Shown here one piece after another: positions 31,947 through 40,870 of a DNA stretch of 48,708 nt (position 1 is its first letter; each line of letters begins with the position of its first letter). The stretch lies in the NCBI GenBank assembly GCA_947627855.1, contig CANQXR010000017.1:1-48708 (forward strand), read 5' to 3'. This stretch comes from an uncultured Clostridia bacterium (GTDB taxonomy: Bacteria > Bacillota > Clostridia > Lachnospirales > CAG-274). The notes beneath the pieces are model-generated. The model had not been told where the DNA came from, did not search any database, and saw only the letters and a program-made list of their open reading frames with translations. The translations under genes were made by a program, and so were the position numbers.

Positions 31947-33884
31947 TCAGTCATCGGAGCTGTTGAAATTAAGTCCGTAAATACTGTTTACGGTATAGGT
32001 ATAAAAACCCTCAGACAAAGCATTATTCTGCCATATTCTGACAGGCAGAACAGCCACATCGTCATATATTCTGAGGCTCAGTTCAGAAAACATTGATGGA
32101 TCTGTGTTTTCTATAACGTCCTCCGACAGAATATCGACATCGGAGGGATTCTCAATATCATACATTGTCATTTTTATCGAGGGATAAACTGCTGCCGTTT
32201 CCGTCTCGTCTGCTGCGGTTTCCTCATTTTCCTCAGATATATCGCTTTCAGCCGCTTGGACTTCCGAAGTATTTTCCTGCGGCAGAAGCTGAGAAAATCC
32301 TATAAGCCTTGTGTCGTTATACAGGAAAAGTTTGCTGTCGGCAATTGAAAACTCGCCGAGAAGTCCGCCGCTGTACATATCCATTACATTCATAACGCTG
32401 CCGCTCTTTATGAAAACCCGCTCATCACCGCCGAAAACCTCCTCGGCATTTATACGCAGCCCCTCACTTCTGCATATGATGGAAAGCCGGCTGTCTGTCA
32501 TATAATAGTTATATGTTCCGTTGTCGTTTTCGGTGAAAAATACAGGCTTGTCCGACAGTGCAAATGCCGCATTTCCGCTTACTCTGATTTTGCCTGCGAA
32601 AACACTCTTGCCCTCGCTGAAGCCGAATCTGTATATATTTGTATTAGACTTGCCGGAGTCATTGTAGATTTGGTTTTCGTCAGCCATAGCGATGTAAATT
32701 CCGCTTCCGCAGATGCTGACATTTCCGCTTACTCCGCAAAAGCTTGTTATATCGGCAGGTCCGCTCATATCAGCGCCCATGACAGAGCAAATATTGAGAA
32801 TTTTGTCCCCTGTCTTTTCCGGGAAATACCTCATACCCGGCCAATCTGTCGGAATATAGTCCGTTTCATTTTCTTCACTGTTTTCGGGAAGTGCCGTAAC
32901 AGCCGCAAAATACAGATATCCCTTGTCATAGACCAGTCCTGCCGGCTTTCCGTCAGTCATTACCGTTCTTGCAAGAACACCGCCGCCGTCAGTCATATCA
33001 TATATATAAAGCGCTGCTTTGCCGTTGATTTCACCTGTCACACAGACATATCCGTTTATTGACTCAGCCTTTGCGTCCGTAAGCCCCTCCGGAAGCTCTG
33101 CGCTGCTTATCATATTGTTCATATTGTCCGCCTTTATAATTTTTCCGCCGTCAATATAATATATGTTGTCACCGTCATACTCACAAAGCTGAAGTCTGGG
33201 GCTGTCGTCCGTTATGAAAATTTCCTCCTCTGTGTCAGGCTCATCACTTTGTCTGCCGCAGATGCTTTTGGCATTGTCATAGCCTCCCGCAATCGGAAGA
33301 TTATACACAAGCTCCTTCACCTTGACAACAGATTCGAGGTCGGCTTCGGGGTCGAATATATCCTTCATATTGCTGAGTATGATAAGCCCATCATAATAGA
33401 ATATTTCATAATCAAATATATCGGCGAAATCCCTTATGGCAATATAACACTCATCGCCTATTCTTTCGGGCGGAAATTCAAGCTTTATTTTTTTATCCCT
33501 CTCAGCACTCGAAAGAGAAGCCTCCCTGCTGCCCGGCGTAAGCACAAGGGCGTAATTGTTAAGCTGTACGGTGGCCTTATTCTTGTCGGCATTATCCGAA
33601 ATAACAGCGTCAAAGCCGTTTTTACAGCATTCCAGTGAAACATAGTTCACGCCGTTTATCATAATCGGGGTTTCGCTTGTGTTGCCGCTGTTTATAAATG
33701 TCTGATTCTGCCGCTTGAGCATAATCGGACTTTTTTCATAAATAACTACGGCATTGTTCAGCTTTTCGTCAAGGTCTACGGCAACATAGTTGTTTACCCT
33801 TTTGCTTGTGAGCTGAACAGCCAGTATTATAACAACGAATACAAAATATGCGATTAATATATATATTGGCAATTTTTTATTCAT
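31947..33884 (-). CDS. Membrane-anchored protein with stalk-like domain and propeller-like body
   Basis: 645 residues. One N-terminal membrane anchor (LPIYILIAYFVFVVIILAVQL) leaves the rest outside the cell. Residues about 70-190 resemble a copper amine oxidase-like stalk domain (PIMINGVNYVSLECCKNGFDAVISD, ECYIAIRDFADIFDYEIFYYDGLIILS). The remainder has repeated short strand patterns with YDGDNIYYIDGGKIIKAD, YDKGYLYFAAV and similar, as in beta-propellers, and an acidic Glu/Thr stretch near residue 560-585. Function unknown. It is downstream of the PcsB-like hydrolase gene and ends 26 bases from copy A of the palindromic element. Confidence 0.65.
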   Translation of the reverse strand: MNKKLPIYILIAYFVFVVIILAVQLTSKRVNNYVAVDLDEKLNNAVVIYEKSPIMLKRQNQTFINSGNTSETPIMINGVNYVSLECCKNGFDAVISDNADKNKATVQLNNYALVLTPGSREASLSSAERDKKIKLEFPPERIGDECYIAIRDFADIFDYEIFYYDGLIILSNMKDIFDPEADLESVVKVKELVYNLPIAGGYDNAKSICGRQSDEPDTEEEIFITDDSPRLQLCEYDGDNIYYIDGGKIIKADNMNNMISSAELPEGLTDAKAESINGYVCVTGEINGKAALYIYDMTDGGGVLARTVMTDGKPAGLVYDKGYLYFAAVTALPENSEENETDYIPTDWPGMRYFPEKTGDKILNICSVMGADMSGPADITSFCGVSGNVSICGSGIYIAMADENQIYNDSGKSNTNIYRFGFSEGKSVFAGKIRVSGNAAFALSDKPVFFTENDNGTYNYYMTDSRLSIICRSEGLRINAEEVFGGDERVFIKSGSVMNVMDMYSGGLLGEFSIADSKLFLYNDTRLIGFSQLLPQENTSEVQAAESDISEENEETAADETETAAVYPSIKMTMYDIENPSDVDILSEDVIENTDPSMFSELSLRIYDDVAVLPVRIWQNNALSEGFYTYTVNSIYGLNFNSSDD

Positions 33885-33913
33885 AGTGCGACACCTTTCA
33901 TATACGCAATGAA

Positions 33914-33934
33914 TGGGCGGCTTTAAGAGCCGCC
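33914..33934 (-). terminator. Hairpin after the M23 hydrolase gene
   Basis: GGGCGGCT pairs with AGCCGCCC across a 5-base loop; the trailing minus-strand sequence ATTCATTG is only weakly T-rich. It lies between the hydrolase stop and the anchored protein start, so it is either a weak terminator or an mRNA 3' end stabiliser. Confidence 0.45.
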
Positions 33935-33951
33935 CTATGTATGATTACAAA

Positions 33952-35154
33952 TTACAGATATGGATTGGGATTCACATACTTGCCGTCTATTCTCACCTCA
34001 AAGTGACAGTGCGGACCTGTTGCATACCCCGTAGCGCCTGCCTTTGCAATAACCTGTCCTCTCACAACGGACTGTCCTGCCGTTACGCAAAGGGAGGAAT
34101 TGTGACCATAGAGAGTTGAAAAACCGCCTCCGTGATCAATTATAACACAGTTGCCATAGCCGTTTCTCGGCGCTGCATAAATTACCGTTCCGTTATCGGC
34201 TGCAACTATATCCGTTCCGTAGGGAGCTTTCATATCCAGTCCCGAATGGAATTCGCCCTTGCCCGAAATAGGGCTTGAACGATAGCCGTATACATCGTTT
34301 ATAGAGCCGACATATGCGGGAACAGGCCAGAGGAATCTTCCTCCGCCATAGCTGTATATCTTATTGGAGCTTGAATATGACGCCGCCGCTGCATTTGCCG
34401 AAGCTGCCTGTGCCGCTGCTTTTGCTGCTGCCGCTTCCTTTTCAGCCTTTTGGATCAGAGCCTCTATCTGTGCGTTGTCCTCTTCAAGATCCGACAGCTG
34501 TTGATTATATGAAGCCTCGTCCTTGCTGAGCTTTGAAATCAGATCAAGCTTTTCAGCCACCTTGCCGTCAAGCTCGCTTTTCTTGGCTGCCTGCTCGGAG
34601 GCAAGTGTTTCAAGCTGTTGTTTGCATTTGTCAATTTCCACTACCTTGTCGTTTATAAGCTGTTCGAGAGCCTGAAAATCGGCAAGAAGGTTGTTGTCAT
34701 AGTCCATTATGCGGTTTATATACTCCATACGGTTAAGATAATCGCTGAAGTCATTGGCGTTAAGCAAAACCTCAAGATAGCCTATGTCGCCCTCCTCATA
34801 CATAACCTTTATTCTTTCCTTAAGTGTTTCATACTGAACCTCTCTTTTGGCTTTTGCCTCCTCAAGCTCCTTTGTCGCCGCTTCAAGCTGCGCATTGGTG
34901 TCGGCAAGCTCCTTGGTCAGTCTTTCATATTCCGTGTTGACCTTGTTAAGCTCCTTATCCAGTTTTTCAACCTCTTCCTTTGCGGTTGCTTTCTGATTTG
35001 TGGTTTTGTCAAGCTGTTGCTGAACCTGCCCTATCTGCTGTTGGTTTTGCTTAAGCTCCTGCTTATAATCCGCTATATTATCCGCAAAGCTTGTACTTAC
35101 ACCGAATGCCGCAAAAACCACTGCGAGAGCTATGGTAATTATTCTCTTTTTCAT
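33952..35154 (-). CDS. PcsB/CwlO-like peptidoglycan hydrolase, coiled coil plus M23 domain
   Basis: 400 residues. Signal peptide (KKRIITIALAVVFAAFGVSTSFA), then a long coiled coil from about 25 to 250, an alanine-rich linker, and an M23/LytM endopeptidase domain at about 285-400. Zinc ligands are visible in GEFHSGLDMKAPYG and GPHCHFEVRIDG; YGHNSSL and GATGYATGPH are typical. The coiled coil plus hydrolase layout beside ftsEX matches PcsB or EnvC-type enzymes, which FtsEX activates at the division site. The gene lies 18 bases after ftsX in the same direction, supporting that partnership. Confidence 0.88.
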   Translation of the reverse strand: MKKRIITIALAVVFAAFGVSTSFADNIADYKQELKQNQQQIGQVQQQLDKTTNQKATAKEEVEKLDKELNKVNTEYERLTKELADTNAQLEAATKELEEAKAKREVQYETLKERIKVMYEEGDIGYLEVLLNANDFSDYLNRMEYINRIMDYDNNLLADFQALEQLINDKVVEIDKCKQQLETLASEQAAKKSELDGKVAEKLDLISKLSKDEASYNQQLSDLEEDNAQIEALIQKAEKEAAAAKAAAQAASANAAAASYSSSNKIYSYGGGRFLWPVPAYVGSINDVYGYRSSPISGKGEFHSGLDMKAPYGTDIVAADNGTVIYAAPRNGYGNCVIIDHGGGFSTLYGHNSSLCVTAGQSVVRGQVIAKAGATGYATGPHCHFEVRIDGKYVNPNPYL

Positions 35155-35172
35155 TCTTATCTCACTTCCCGA

Positions 35173-36690
35173 TTATACTCTTAAGTATTTTCTGATAGAG
35201 CTTACCGAGCCTATTATGCCCAGAAGAACTCCGAAAAGCAAAGCAATAGGCGCTATATACGCAAATATTTCAAATGCGCCTATAAACTTGGCTATATTTG
35301 AAATAACAGGCAGCTTTTCAGACAGCAGATGCAGACATTCGCTGTATCCGAAAAAGCATATGACAGTTGATATGAAAGAGCCTATAAAGCCCATAAGCAT
35401 ACCCTCTATTATAAACGGCCACCTGATAAACCAGTCCGTTGCACCTACATACTTCATTATATTTATCTCGTTTTTTCTGATTACCACCGTAAGTCTGATG
35501 GTATTCATAATTATCGAAACGGATATAATGCAAAGTATTATCATTATAATAATACTGAATATTCTTACAGCGGTATTTATTCTCACAAGCATATGCGACT
35601 CTTCCGTTGCATGACGGATTTTCTCTATTCCCTTGTATTCATATTCATCAGAGCCATAAAGCTTTGCATCATACAGATCCGTCCCCGCAACTCCGCCGTC
35701 AGTTGTGGAAGAAGCGGGAATATAATATCCTCCGCCGCCTGCCGTAGCATTCACAGCGCTCATGATAGTATTCATAAGATCCTCCGAGGGAGCCGAAGAA
35801 TATGTTGCACCCTCCGCCGAATCCTCCGGCATAACAGCCTCCGCATTGGGATCCGTCTGCACGGTAGTCTGCTGTGTATTCTGTGCAGGTGTCTGAGCAG
35901 GTGTCTGTGTCTGAGCAGGTGTCTGTGTCTGAGCAGGTGTCTGCGTCTGATCAGGTGTCTGTGCCGCCGGCTGTGTCTGCGCTGCCGGCTGAGCATTCTG
36001 CTGTGTTATTTCCGGCGGTGGAGCAGGCTCCGCTTCCGCCTGACTGTTCTGTGCAGGAACTGCCGCATCAGCCTTTGCTGCCGCCGTAATTACCTCCGTA
36101 GCCGTGTCGCCGCCCTTTTCCGCCGTGGTTTCCTCCGAACCTACAATTCCCAGACTTTCCGCCTGTTCCTTTGAAATGCGGTTTCCGTTATTATCAAGAT
36201 ATATTCTCTCCGTATTGTCAGGCTCCGCATTAAGCTCCGACTCCACGGAAAGCTGAAGCGCCTCAAGCTCAGCGACAACACTGTCCTGATACTTTGCTCC
36301 CTCAAGCTTTATTTCAAATGATGCGGGAAGAGGGTTGTCCTCTCTCAGTCCCTCAAGAATAGAGGCATTCTCCCACGAATCTATGGCGCTTGTCAGATTG
36401 TCGTCAGCCGACTTGTACACAGCCTCCGTCACATGGTCTATATTCCTTATTCTTTCCCCTATTTCATCAGTCATCTTTTCATCAACGTCAGGTCCCAAAA
36501 ACACTGTTATGCCTATATTTTCCTCAAACTGCTTGAGTATGTAGTCGATATTCATACATACGCAGAGAGAAAGTATAAGTATAAAGGAACAGGCTATAAC
36601 AGTGGCGATAGCCGCAAGTGACATAAAGCCGTTTTTCACCATGCCCCTTACGCCCTGTCCGAAGTGATATTTTAAAGTCCTAAACCTCAT
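35173..36690 (-). CDS. ftsX: FtsX, permease-like division protein with a large extracellular insert
   Basis: 505 residues against about 300 for most FtsX. N-terminal MRFRTLKYHFGQGVRGMVKNG and the first membrane helix, an extracellular domain (NIGITVFLGPDVDEKMTDEIGERI), and three C-terminal helices with the motif NTIRLTVVIRKNEINIMKYVGATDWFIRWPF are classic. Between about residues 150 and 355 a Thr/Pro/Gln/Ala-rich region with TPAQTQ repeats is inserted in the extracellular loop. The ATG at 36690 is preferred (MRFRT...); one at 36696 is possible. It overlaps ftsE. FtsX transmits ATP-driven signals to the wall hydrolase encoded next door. Confidence 0.9.
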   Translation of the reverse strand: MRFRTLKYHFGQGVRGMVKNGFMSLAAIATVIACSFILILSLCVCMNIDYILKQFEENIGITVFLGPDVDEKMTDEIGERIRNIDHVTEAVYKSADDNLTSAIDSWENASILEGLREDNPLPASFEIKLEGAKYQDSVVAELEALQLSVESELNAEPDNTERIYLDNNGNRISKEQAESLGIVGSEETTAEKGGDTATEVITAAAKADAAVPAQNSQAEAEPAPPPEITQQNAQPAAQTQPAAQTPDQTQTPAQTQTPAQTQTPAQTPAQNTQQTTVQTDPNAEAVMPEDSAEGATYSSAPSEDLMNTIMSAVNATAGGGGYYIPASSTTDGGVAGTDLYDAKLYGSDEYEYKGIEKIRHATEESHMLVRINTAVRIFSIIIMIILCIISVSIIMNTIRLTVVIRKNEINIMKYVGATDWFIRWPFIIEGMLMGFIGSFISTVICFFGYSECLHLLSEKLPVISNIAKFIGAFEIFAYIAPIALLFGVLLGIIGSVSSIRKYLRV

Positions 36691-37375
36691 CGTCATAACC
36701 GCCTTCCGCAACATCGCTTATGAGTACGCCGTTTTCAATATGAACAACGCGCTTTCTCATTTTGTTTACTATGTCCTTTGCGTGAGTAGCCATAACGACC
36801 GTTGTGCCTCTTGAGTTGATTTCCTTAAGAAGCTCCATAATTTCCCACGCCGTATCGGGATCAAGGTTTCCCGTAGGCTCGTCCGCCAAAAGAATGGGGG
36901 GCTTGTTTATAATAGCCCTTGCAATTGCCACCCTCTGCTTTTCGCCGCCGGAAAGCTGATCGGGATAGGATTTTGCCTTTTTGTGAAGTCCCACAAGAGA
37001 AAGAACCTGCGGAACGGATCTTCTTATATTGCGGTTTGATGATTCGACCACCTGCATGGCGAAAGCAACATTTTCATAAACCGTTTTTGACGGCAGCAGC
37101 CTGAAATCCTGAAATACACAGCCGAGCTTTCTGCGAAGATAAGGCACTTTCTTTCTTTTCAGAAGAGAAAGCTCCGTGTTATCTATAAAAACATCGCCTG
37201 TGGTCGGCTCTATCTCCTTCAGCAGTATTCTCATAAACGTAGATTTGCCTGAGCCGGACTGACCTACGATAAATACAAATTCACCCTTTTCTATGTCAAG
37301 GGAAAAGTCCTTAAGTCCGAGAGCGCCGTTTTCATATATTTTTGTTACATTTTCTATTTTAATTACACTGCTCAA
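36680..37375 (-). CDS. ftsE: Cell division ATP-binding protein FtsE
   Basis: 231 residues, the ATPase of the FtsEX complex. Walker A GQSGSGKST, Q-loop region CVFQDFRLLP, signature LSGGEKQRVAIARA, Walker B ILLADEPTGNLD and the switch histidine in VMATHAKDIV are all present. The start is a TTG at 37375, with AAAGGA upstream; no in-frame ATG near the expected N-terminus (VIKIENVTKIYENG) exists. It overlaps ftsX by 11 bases. Confidence 0.93.
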   Translation of the reverse strand: MSSVIKIENVTKIYENGALGLKDFSLDIEKGEFVFIVGQSGSGKSTFMRILLKEIEPTTGDVFIDNTELSLLKRKKVPYLRRKLGCVFQDFRLLPSKTVYENVAFAMQVVESSNRNIRRSVPQVLSLVGLHKKAKSYPDQLSGGEKQRVAIARAIINKPPILLADEPTGNLDPDTAWEIMELLKEINSRGTTVVMATHAKDIVNKMRKRVVHIENGVLISDVAEGGYDDEV

Positions 37376-37499
37376 AACATTTCATTCCTTTGATAAAAAT
37401 TGCATTTCCCTGTTTTTAGGAAACGAATCGGCATATAATAGAAAAATATACCTTTTTAATGTTAATATATACTTATAAAAGTATTAAATATTATTAATT

Positions 37500-38591
37500 T
37501 TAATATCTGAGGCTGTCCTTATAATTCATATATTTGGAAACCATGAGCATTATTTTGAAAATAATAGCATCATCAAAGTTTCTCAGGTCAAGCCCCGTCA
37601 TTTTAAGAAGCTTGTCAAGCCTGTACACAAGGGTATTCCTGTGAATATAGAGCTGACGTGATGTTTCCGATACGTTCAGATTGTTTTCAAAGAACTTGTT
37701 TACGGTAGTAAGTGTTTCTTCGTCAAACTGATCCATAGTAAGCCCATGAAGAACCTCGCTTATAAACATTCTGCAAAGGGGCGTGGGAAGCTGATATATA
37801 AGTCTGCCGATGCCAAGCTGCTCATAGTTGACTATATGGTTTGACTCTTCAAATATACGTCCCACCTCAAGAGCCATTTTTGCTTCTTTATAAGATGCGG
37901 AAACATTCTTGAGATCCTTTACCTCCGTACCCACAGCCACATATACGTTGCTCATGGCTTCAGCGGTAAGGGTATCATATATGGTTTTCGCAACATTTTC
38001 TATTTCCGCCCTGCCGTCCTTTTCCTTAAGCTCCTTGACGAGGATTATGCTTTTTTCATCTACGGCCGTAACGAAATCCTTAGTCTTTGCCGGGAATATG
38101 TTCCTTACTATCTCAACGGTGTTAAGCTCCTTGTCAAGCTCCGTTTCTATGAGATATACTATTCTTCTGACAGCATTTTCAATATGAAGCTTCTTGGCTC
38201 TTGAGTATATGTCAACAAGAAGCATATTGTCAAGAAGAAGATTTTTAATGAAATTGTCCTTGTCATAGCGCTCCTTATAAGCCACAAGCAGGCTCTGGAT
38301 CTGGAAAGCAGCCATTTTTCCTATTCTGAAGGTTTCCTCGTCCTCACCCTTGACAAGCACGATGTACTCAATACTTCCGTTGTCGAAAACCTTGAAATAC
38401 TGAAAGCCTGCCACAAGCTGATTTTCCGCAGGAGAATCCACAAACAGCTCAATATTTTCTATTACACTGTTCTGTCCCCCCTCTTCCGTAGAAGCAATTA
38501 CCTTGCCCTCTCTTTCAAGAACATATATTTCACGTCTTGTTATATTTTTTAATCCGTCTATGGTTGTCTGTAAAATCTGATTTGAAATCAA
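37500..38591 (-). CDS. CdaR/PucR-type transcriptional regulator
   Basis: About 363 residues. The N-terminal ISNQILQTTIDGLKNITRREIYVLEREGKVIAST resembles the sugar-diacid recognition domain of CdaR. A GGDEF-like middle part (YVAVGTEVKDLKNVSASYKEAKMALEVG) and a C-terminal PucR-type helix-turn-helix (NVSETSRQLYIHRNTLVYRLDKLLKM) follow. Members regulate carbon, purine or amino acid genes in response to small ligands. The GTG at 38600 overlaps the ribosome binding site AAAGGGAG, so the TTG at 38591, beginning LISNQILQ as in homologues, is the better start. The gene is divergent from hisZ; a regulatory link is possible but not shown. Confidence 0.82.
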   Translation of the reverse strand: MISNQILQTTIDGLKNITRREIYVLEREGKVIASTEEGGQNSVIENIELFVDSPAENQLVAGFQYFKVFDNGSIEYIVLVKGEDEETFRIGKMAAFQIQSLLVAYKERYDKDNFIKNLLLDNMLLVDIYSRAKKLHIENAVRRIVYLIETELDKELNTVEIVRNIFPAKTKDFVTAVDEKSIILVKELKEKDGRAEIENVAKTIYDTLTAEAMSNVYVAVGTEVKDLKNVSASYKEAKMALEVGRIFEESNHIVNYEQLGIGRLIYQLPTPLCRMFISEVLHGLTMDQFDEETLTTVNKFFENNLNVSETSRQLYIHRNTLVYRLDKLLKMTGLDLRNFDDAIIFKIMLMVSKYMNYKDSLRY

Positions 38592-38681
38592 TACCTTCAC
38601 TCCCTTTGTTCAAATTATTCATACCTATAATCTATTTTATAACAAAATTCCAAAAAAGAAAAGAGAAAATTTAAAAAAGCT

Positions 38682-38710
38682 ATTATATTTTATAAAAAAA
38701 CCTCTGTCCT
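38682..38710 (-). promoter_or_regulatory. Probable promoter of the CdaR-type gene (minus strand)
   Basis: On the minus strand AGGACA (38705-38710), 17-base spacer, TATAAT (38682-38687), about 90 bases before the start. The -35 box matches only four of six positions. Confidence 0.45.
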
Positions 38711-38873
38711 GACCGCTTTGCCCCATAATCTCCGGCAGTTATTTGCGGAAAATCACCCCCGAATCCGGCTCTGAAATATAATTGTAACATAAAACAGAAC
38801 ATGAATATTCTATAATTGTTATCCGGCAGTATATTACAAAACCATATTCACATGAAATGCAATATGAAAATAA
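38711..38873. other. Divergent intergenic region between CdaR-type gene and hisZ
   Basis: The 360-base gap between the two starts contains the two promoters listed separately. In the part between them I see no T-box, no leader peptide with histidine codons, and no long hairpin; only short A+T-rich stretches and a CCGG-containing segment at 38740-38780. Confidence 0.5.
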
Positions 38874-38902
38874 TTGACAAATGTATAAAATGGGAATATA
38901 AT
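38874..38902 (+). promoter_or_regulatory. Promoter of the histidine operon
   Basis: TTGACA (38874-38879), 17-base spacer, TATAAT (38897-38902), both consensus. The predicted 5' leader before the hisZ ATG (38954) is about 45 bases, too short for a T-box or attenuator, so control would be at initiation or by feedback on HisZG. Confidence 0.88.
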
Positions 38903-38953
38903 TATTTAATAATTTACCGCTTTACTACATAAAAGTAAAAGGGGACTTGTGTT

Positions 38954-40207
38954 ATGATTAAAAAAAGGCTTCATACACCCGAGGGTGTAAAGGATTTCAG
39001 ACCTGAGGAATTTGCCTATAAAAGAGCGATAGAAAAAATTATAGAAACTGTTTTTATAAGCGGCGGATATAAGAGGGTGAATACACCTACACTTGAATAT
39101 GAGGAAGTGTTTACGGACATAGGTTCGGTTTCCACTGAGGAGGAATTCAAGTTTTTGTCACGGGAGGGCGATTTGCTTGTGCTCAGAGCCGATATGACAC
39201 CGGCAATATGCCGTATGACGGCGGCTGCATATTGTGACGATGATTTGCCTCTCAGATTTTATTATGTGGAAAATATGTTCAGATATAACGAAAAAAACCA
39301 AGGCAAACAGAGAGAGATGTGTCAGGCAGGCATAGAGCTTCTGGGAGTACGGGGTATAGAGGGCGATACGGAGGTTCTGATACTTGCCGTTACAAGCCTT
39401 AAAAATTTAGGTGTGGAGGATTTCAAAATCGATATAGGGCACGCCGAATTCATTGACGGAGCGCTGGAGGAAGCGGGCGTCAGGGAAAATGACAGCAAAA
39501 AAATAAAGGAAGCTATTCTTGATAAGGACTATATAACGATTTCCGAAATAATCTCAAAGCTCGACATACGAAAGGAAATAAAGGATTTTCTTGAAAATCT
39601 TCCTCTTTGTCTTGGGGGTGAAGAGGTTCTTGTAAGGGCCGAGGAGATATTTAAAAACAAGAAATCCCGAAATGCCCTTAAATATATGAGAGAGCTTTAC
39701 AGAATACTGAAGGGTGTAGGCTTTGAGAAGTATATTTGCTTTGATCTGGGCATTGTGGCTCAGCTTGAATATTATACAGGCATAATTTTCAGGGGCTATT
39801 CATTGGGAACGGGATATTCCATTCTCAGCGGCGGCAGATATGACAGACTTCCGGCAAGCTTCGACAGGGATTTTTCCGCTGTCGGCTTTGCGGTTAAAAT
39901 AAATGAGCTTATACCTGTTCTTAAAAACAGCGGCATAACCTTTTCGGGCAAAAAGGCGGATACTCTTCTGGTATATACCGAAAACGGCAGATTCAAGGCG
40001 CTTGACGCAGGAATAAAGCTGAGAAAAAGCGGTATGAATATAGAAAACTTCTACGGAAAAATAGAGGATGCCCTTGATTATGCAAGGGACAGAGGCTTTG
40101 GCGGCGTTCTGTACTTTACAAATGATGAAAACGTAAAAATATATAATATAAGCGAAAACAAATCGGCAGTTGTTGACATAAACGAGCTTACAGGCGATGA
40201 AGAATAA
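38954..40207 (+). CDS. hisZ: ATP phosphoribosyltransferase regulatory subunit
   Basis: 417 residues, a histidyl-tRNA synthetase-like catalytic-core relative without the aminoacylation role. TPEGVKDFRPEEFAYKRAIEKI, LRADMTPAICRMTAA, RYNEKNQGKQREMCQAGIELLG and LGTGYSILSGGRYDRLPASF are the conserved blocks. It forms the octameric HisZG complex with the short HisG that follows, giving the enzyme activity and histidine feedback. First gene of the operon, 12 bases before hisG. The weak GGGG site before its ATG suggests modest translation. Confidence 0.92.
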   Translation: MIKKRLHTPEGVKDFRPEEFAYKRAIEKIIETVFISGGYKRVNTPTLEYEEVFTDIGSVSTEEEFKFLSREGDLLVLRADMTPAICRMTAAAYCDDDLPLRFYYVENMFRYNEKNQGKQREMCQAGIELLGVRGIEGDTEVLILAVTSLKNLGVEDFKIDIGHAEFIDGALEEAGVRENDSKKIKEAILDKDYITISEIISKLDIRKEIKDFLENLPLCLGGEEVLVRAEEIFKNKKSRNALKYMRELYRILKGVGFEKYICFDLGIVAQLEYYTGIIFRGYSLGTGYSILSGGRYDRLPASFDRDFSAVGFAVKINELIPVLKNSGITFSGKKADTLLVYTENGRFKALDAGIKLRKSGMNIENFYGKIEDALDYARDRGFGGVLYFTNDENVKIYNISENKSAVVDINELTGDEE

Positions 40208-40219
40208 CGGAGAATCAAT

Positions 40220-40870
40220 ATGGATTATTTGACTTTTGCTCTTGCAAAGGGCAGGCTTGCGGATAAGGCGATGGAGCTTTTAAACAGAATAGGCATAAGC
40301 TGTGACGATATGAAAGAGGACAGCCGCAGGCTTATTTTCGTAAACGATGATATAAAATGCAGATTTTTCCTTGCCAAGGCGCAGGACGTTCCCACATATG
40401 TGGAATATGGCGCAGCGGATATAGGCATAGTCGGCAGAGATACTCTTCTTGAGGAACACAGGAACATTTATCAGGTCATGGATCTTGAATTCGGAAAATG
40501 CCGGTTTGCCGTAGCGGGAAAGCCGGAAAGCAGGGATATATTGAACTCCAACGATTTAAGGGTGGCAACAAAATATCTCAATATCGCAAGGGACTATTAT
40601 TACAACAGAAAACATCAGACAGTGGAGCTTATAAAGCTTAACGGCTCGGTGGAGCTTGCCCCTGTTGTGGGGCTTGCCGATGTTATTGTGGATATTGTGG
40701 AAACAGGCTCCACACTCAGGGCAAACGGGCTTGAAATTCTTGAAGAAATATGCCCCATATCCGCAAGGCTTGCGGTGAACAGAGTAAGCATGAAAATGAA
40801 GCATGACAGAATAACGGAGATAATAAAAGGACTGAAGACAATGGGAGGTGAACAGAGTTGGATATCATAA
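40220..40870 (+). CDS. hisG: ATP phosphoribosyltransferase, short form
   Basis: 216 residues: the short HisG lacking the C-terminal regulatory domain, which fits the presence of hisZ. It catalyses the first step, joining ATP and PRPP. Visible blocks: LTFALAKGRLADKAMELL, YVEYGAADIGIVGRDTLLE, and VDIVETGSTLRANGLEILEEI, the PRPP-binding loop. Its end overlaps hisD by 13 bases. Confidence 0.95.
   Translation: MDYLTFALAKGRLADKAMELLNRIGISCDDMKEDSRRLIFVNDDIKCRFFLAKAQDVPTYVEYGAADIGIVGRDTLLEEHRNIYQVMDLEFGKCRFAVAGKPESRDILNSNDLRVATKYLNIARDYYYNRKHQTVELIKLNGSVELAPVVGLADVIVDIVETGSTLRANGLEILEEICPISARLAVNRVSMKMKHDRITEIIKGLKTMGGEQSWIS

Noticed and set aside
31716..32096. Overlapping open frames on both strands across the palindrome of copy A, giving the same peptide from both strands
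   Set aside because: The identity of the two peptides is a direct result of the perfect inverted repeat. Neither frame has a ribosome binding site or natural composition. The same applies to frames over copies B (43385-43640) and C (45630-45920).
35593..36174. Open frame of 193 codons on the + strand opposite ftsX
   Set aside because: It mirrors the low-complexity TPAQTQ insert of FtsX, is rich in Arg/Cys/Leu as expected of a shadow frame, and has no ribosome binding site.
38902..38953. T-box or histidine leader peptide before hisZ
   Set aside because: The distance from the consensus -10 box to hisZ is only about 50 bases and no histidine codon run, specifier loop or terminator is present.
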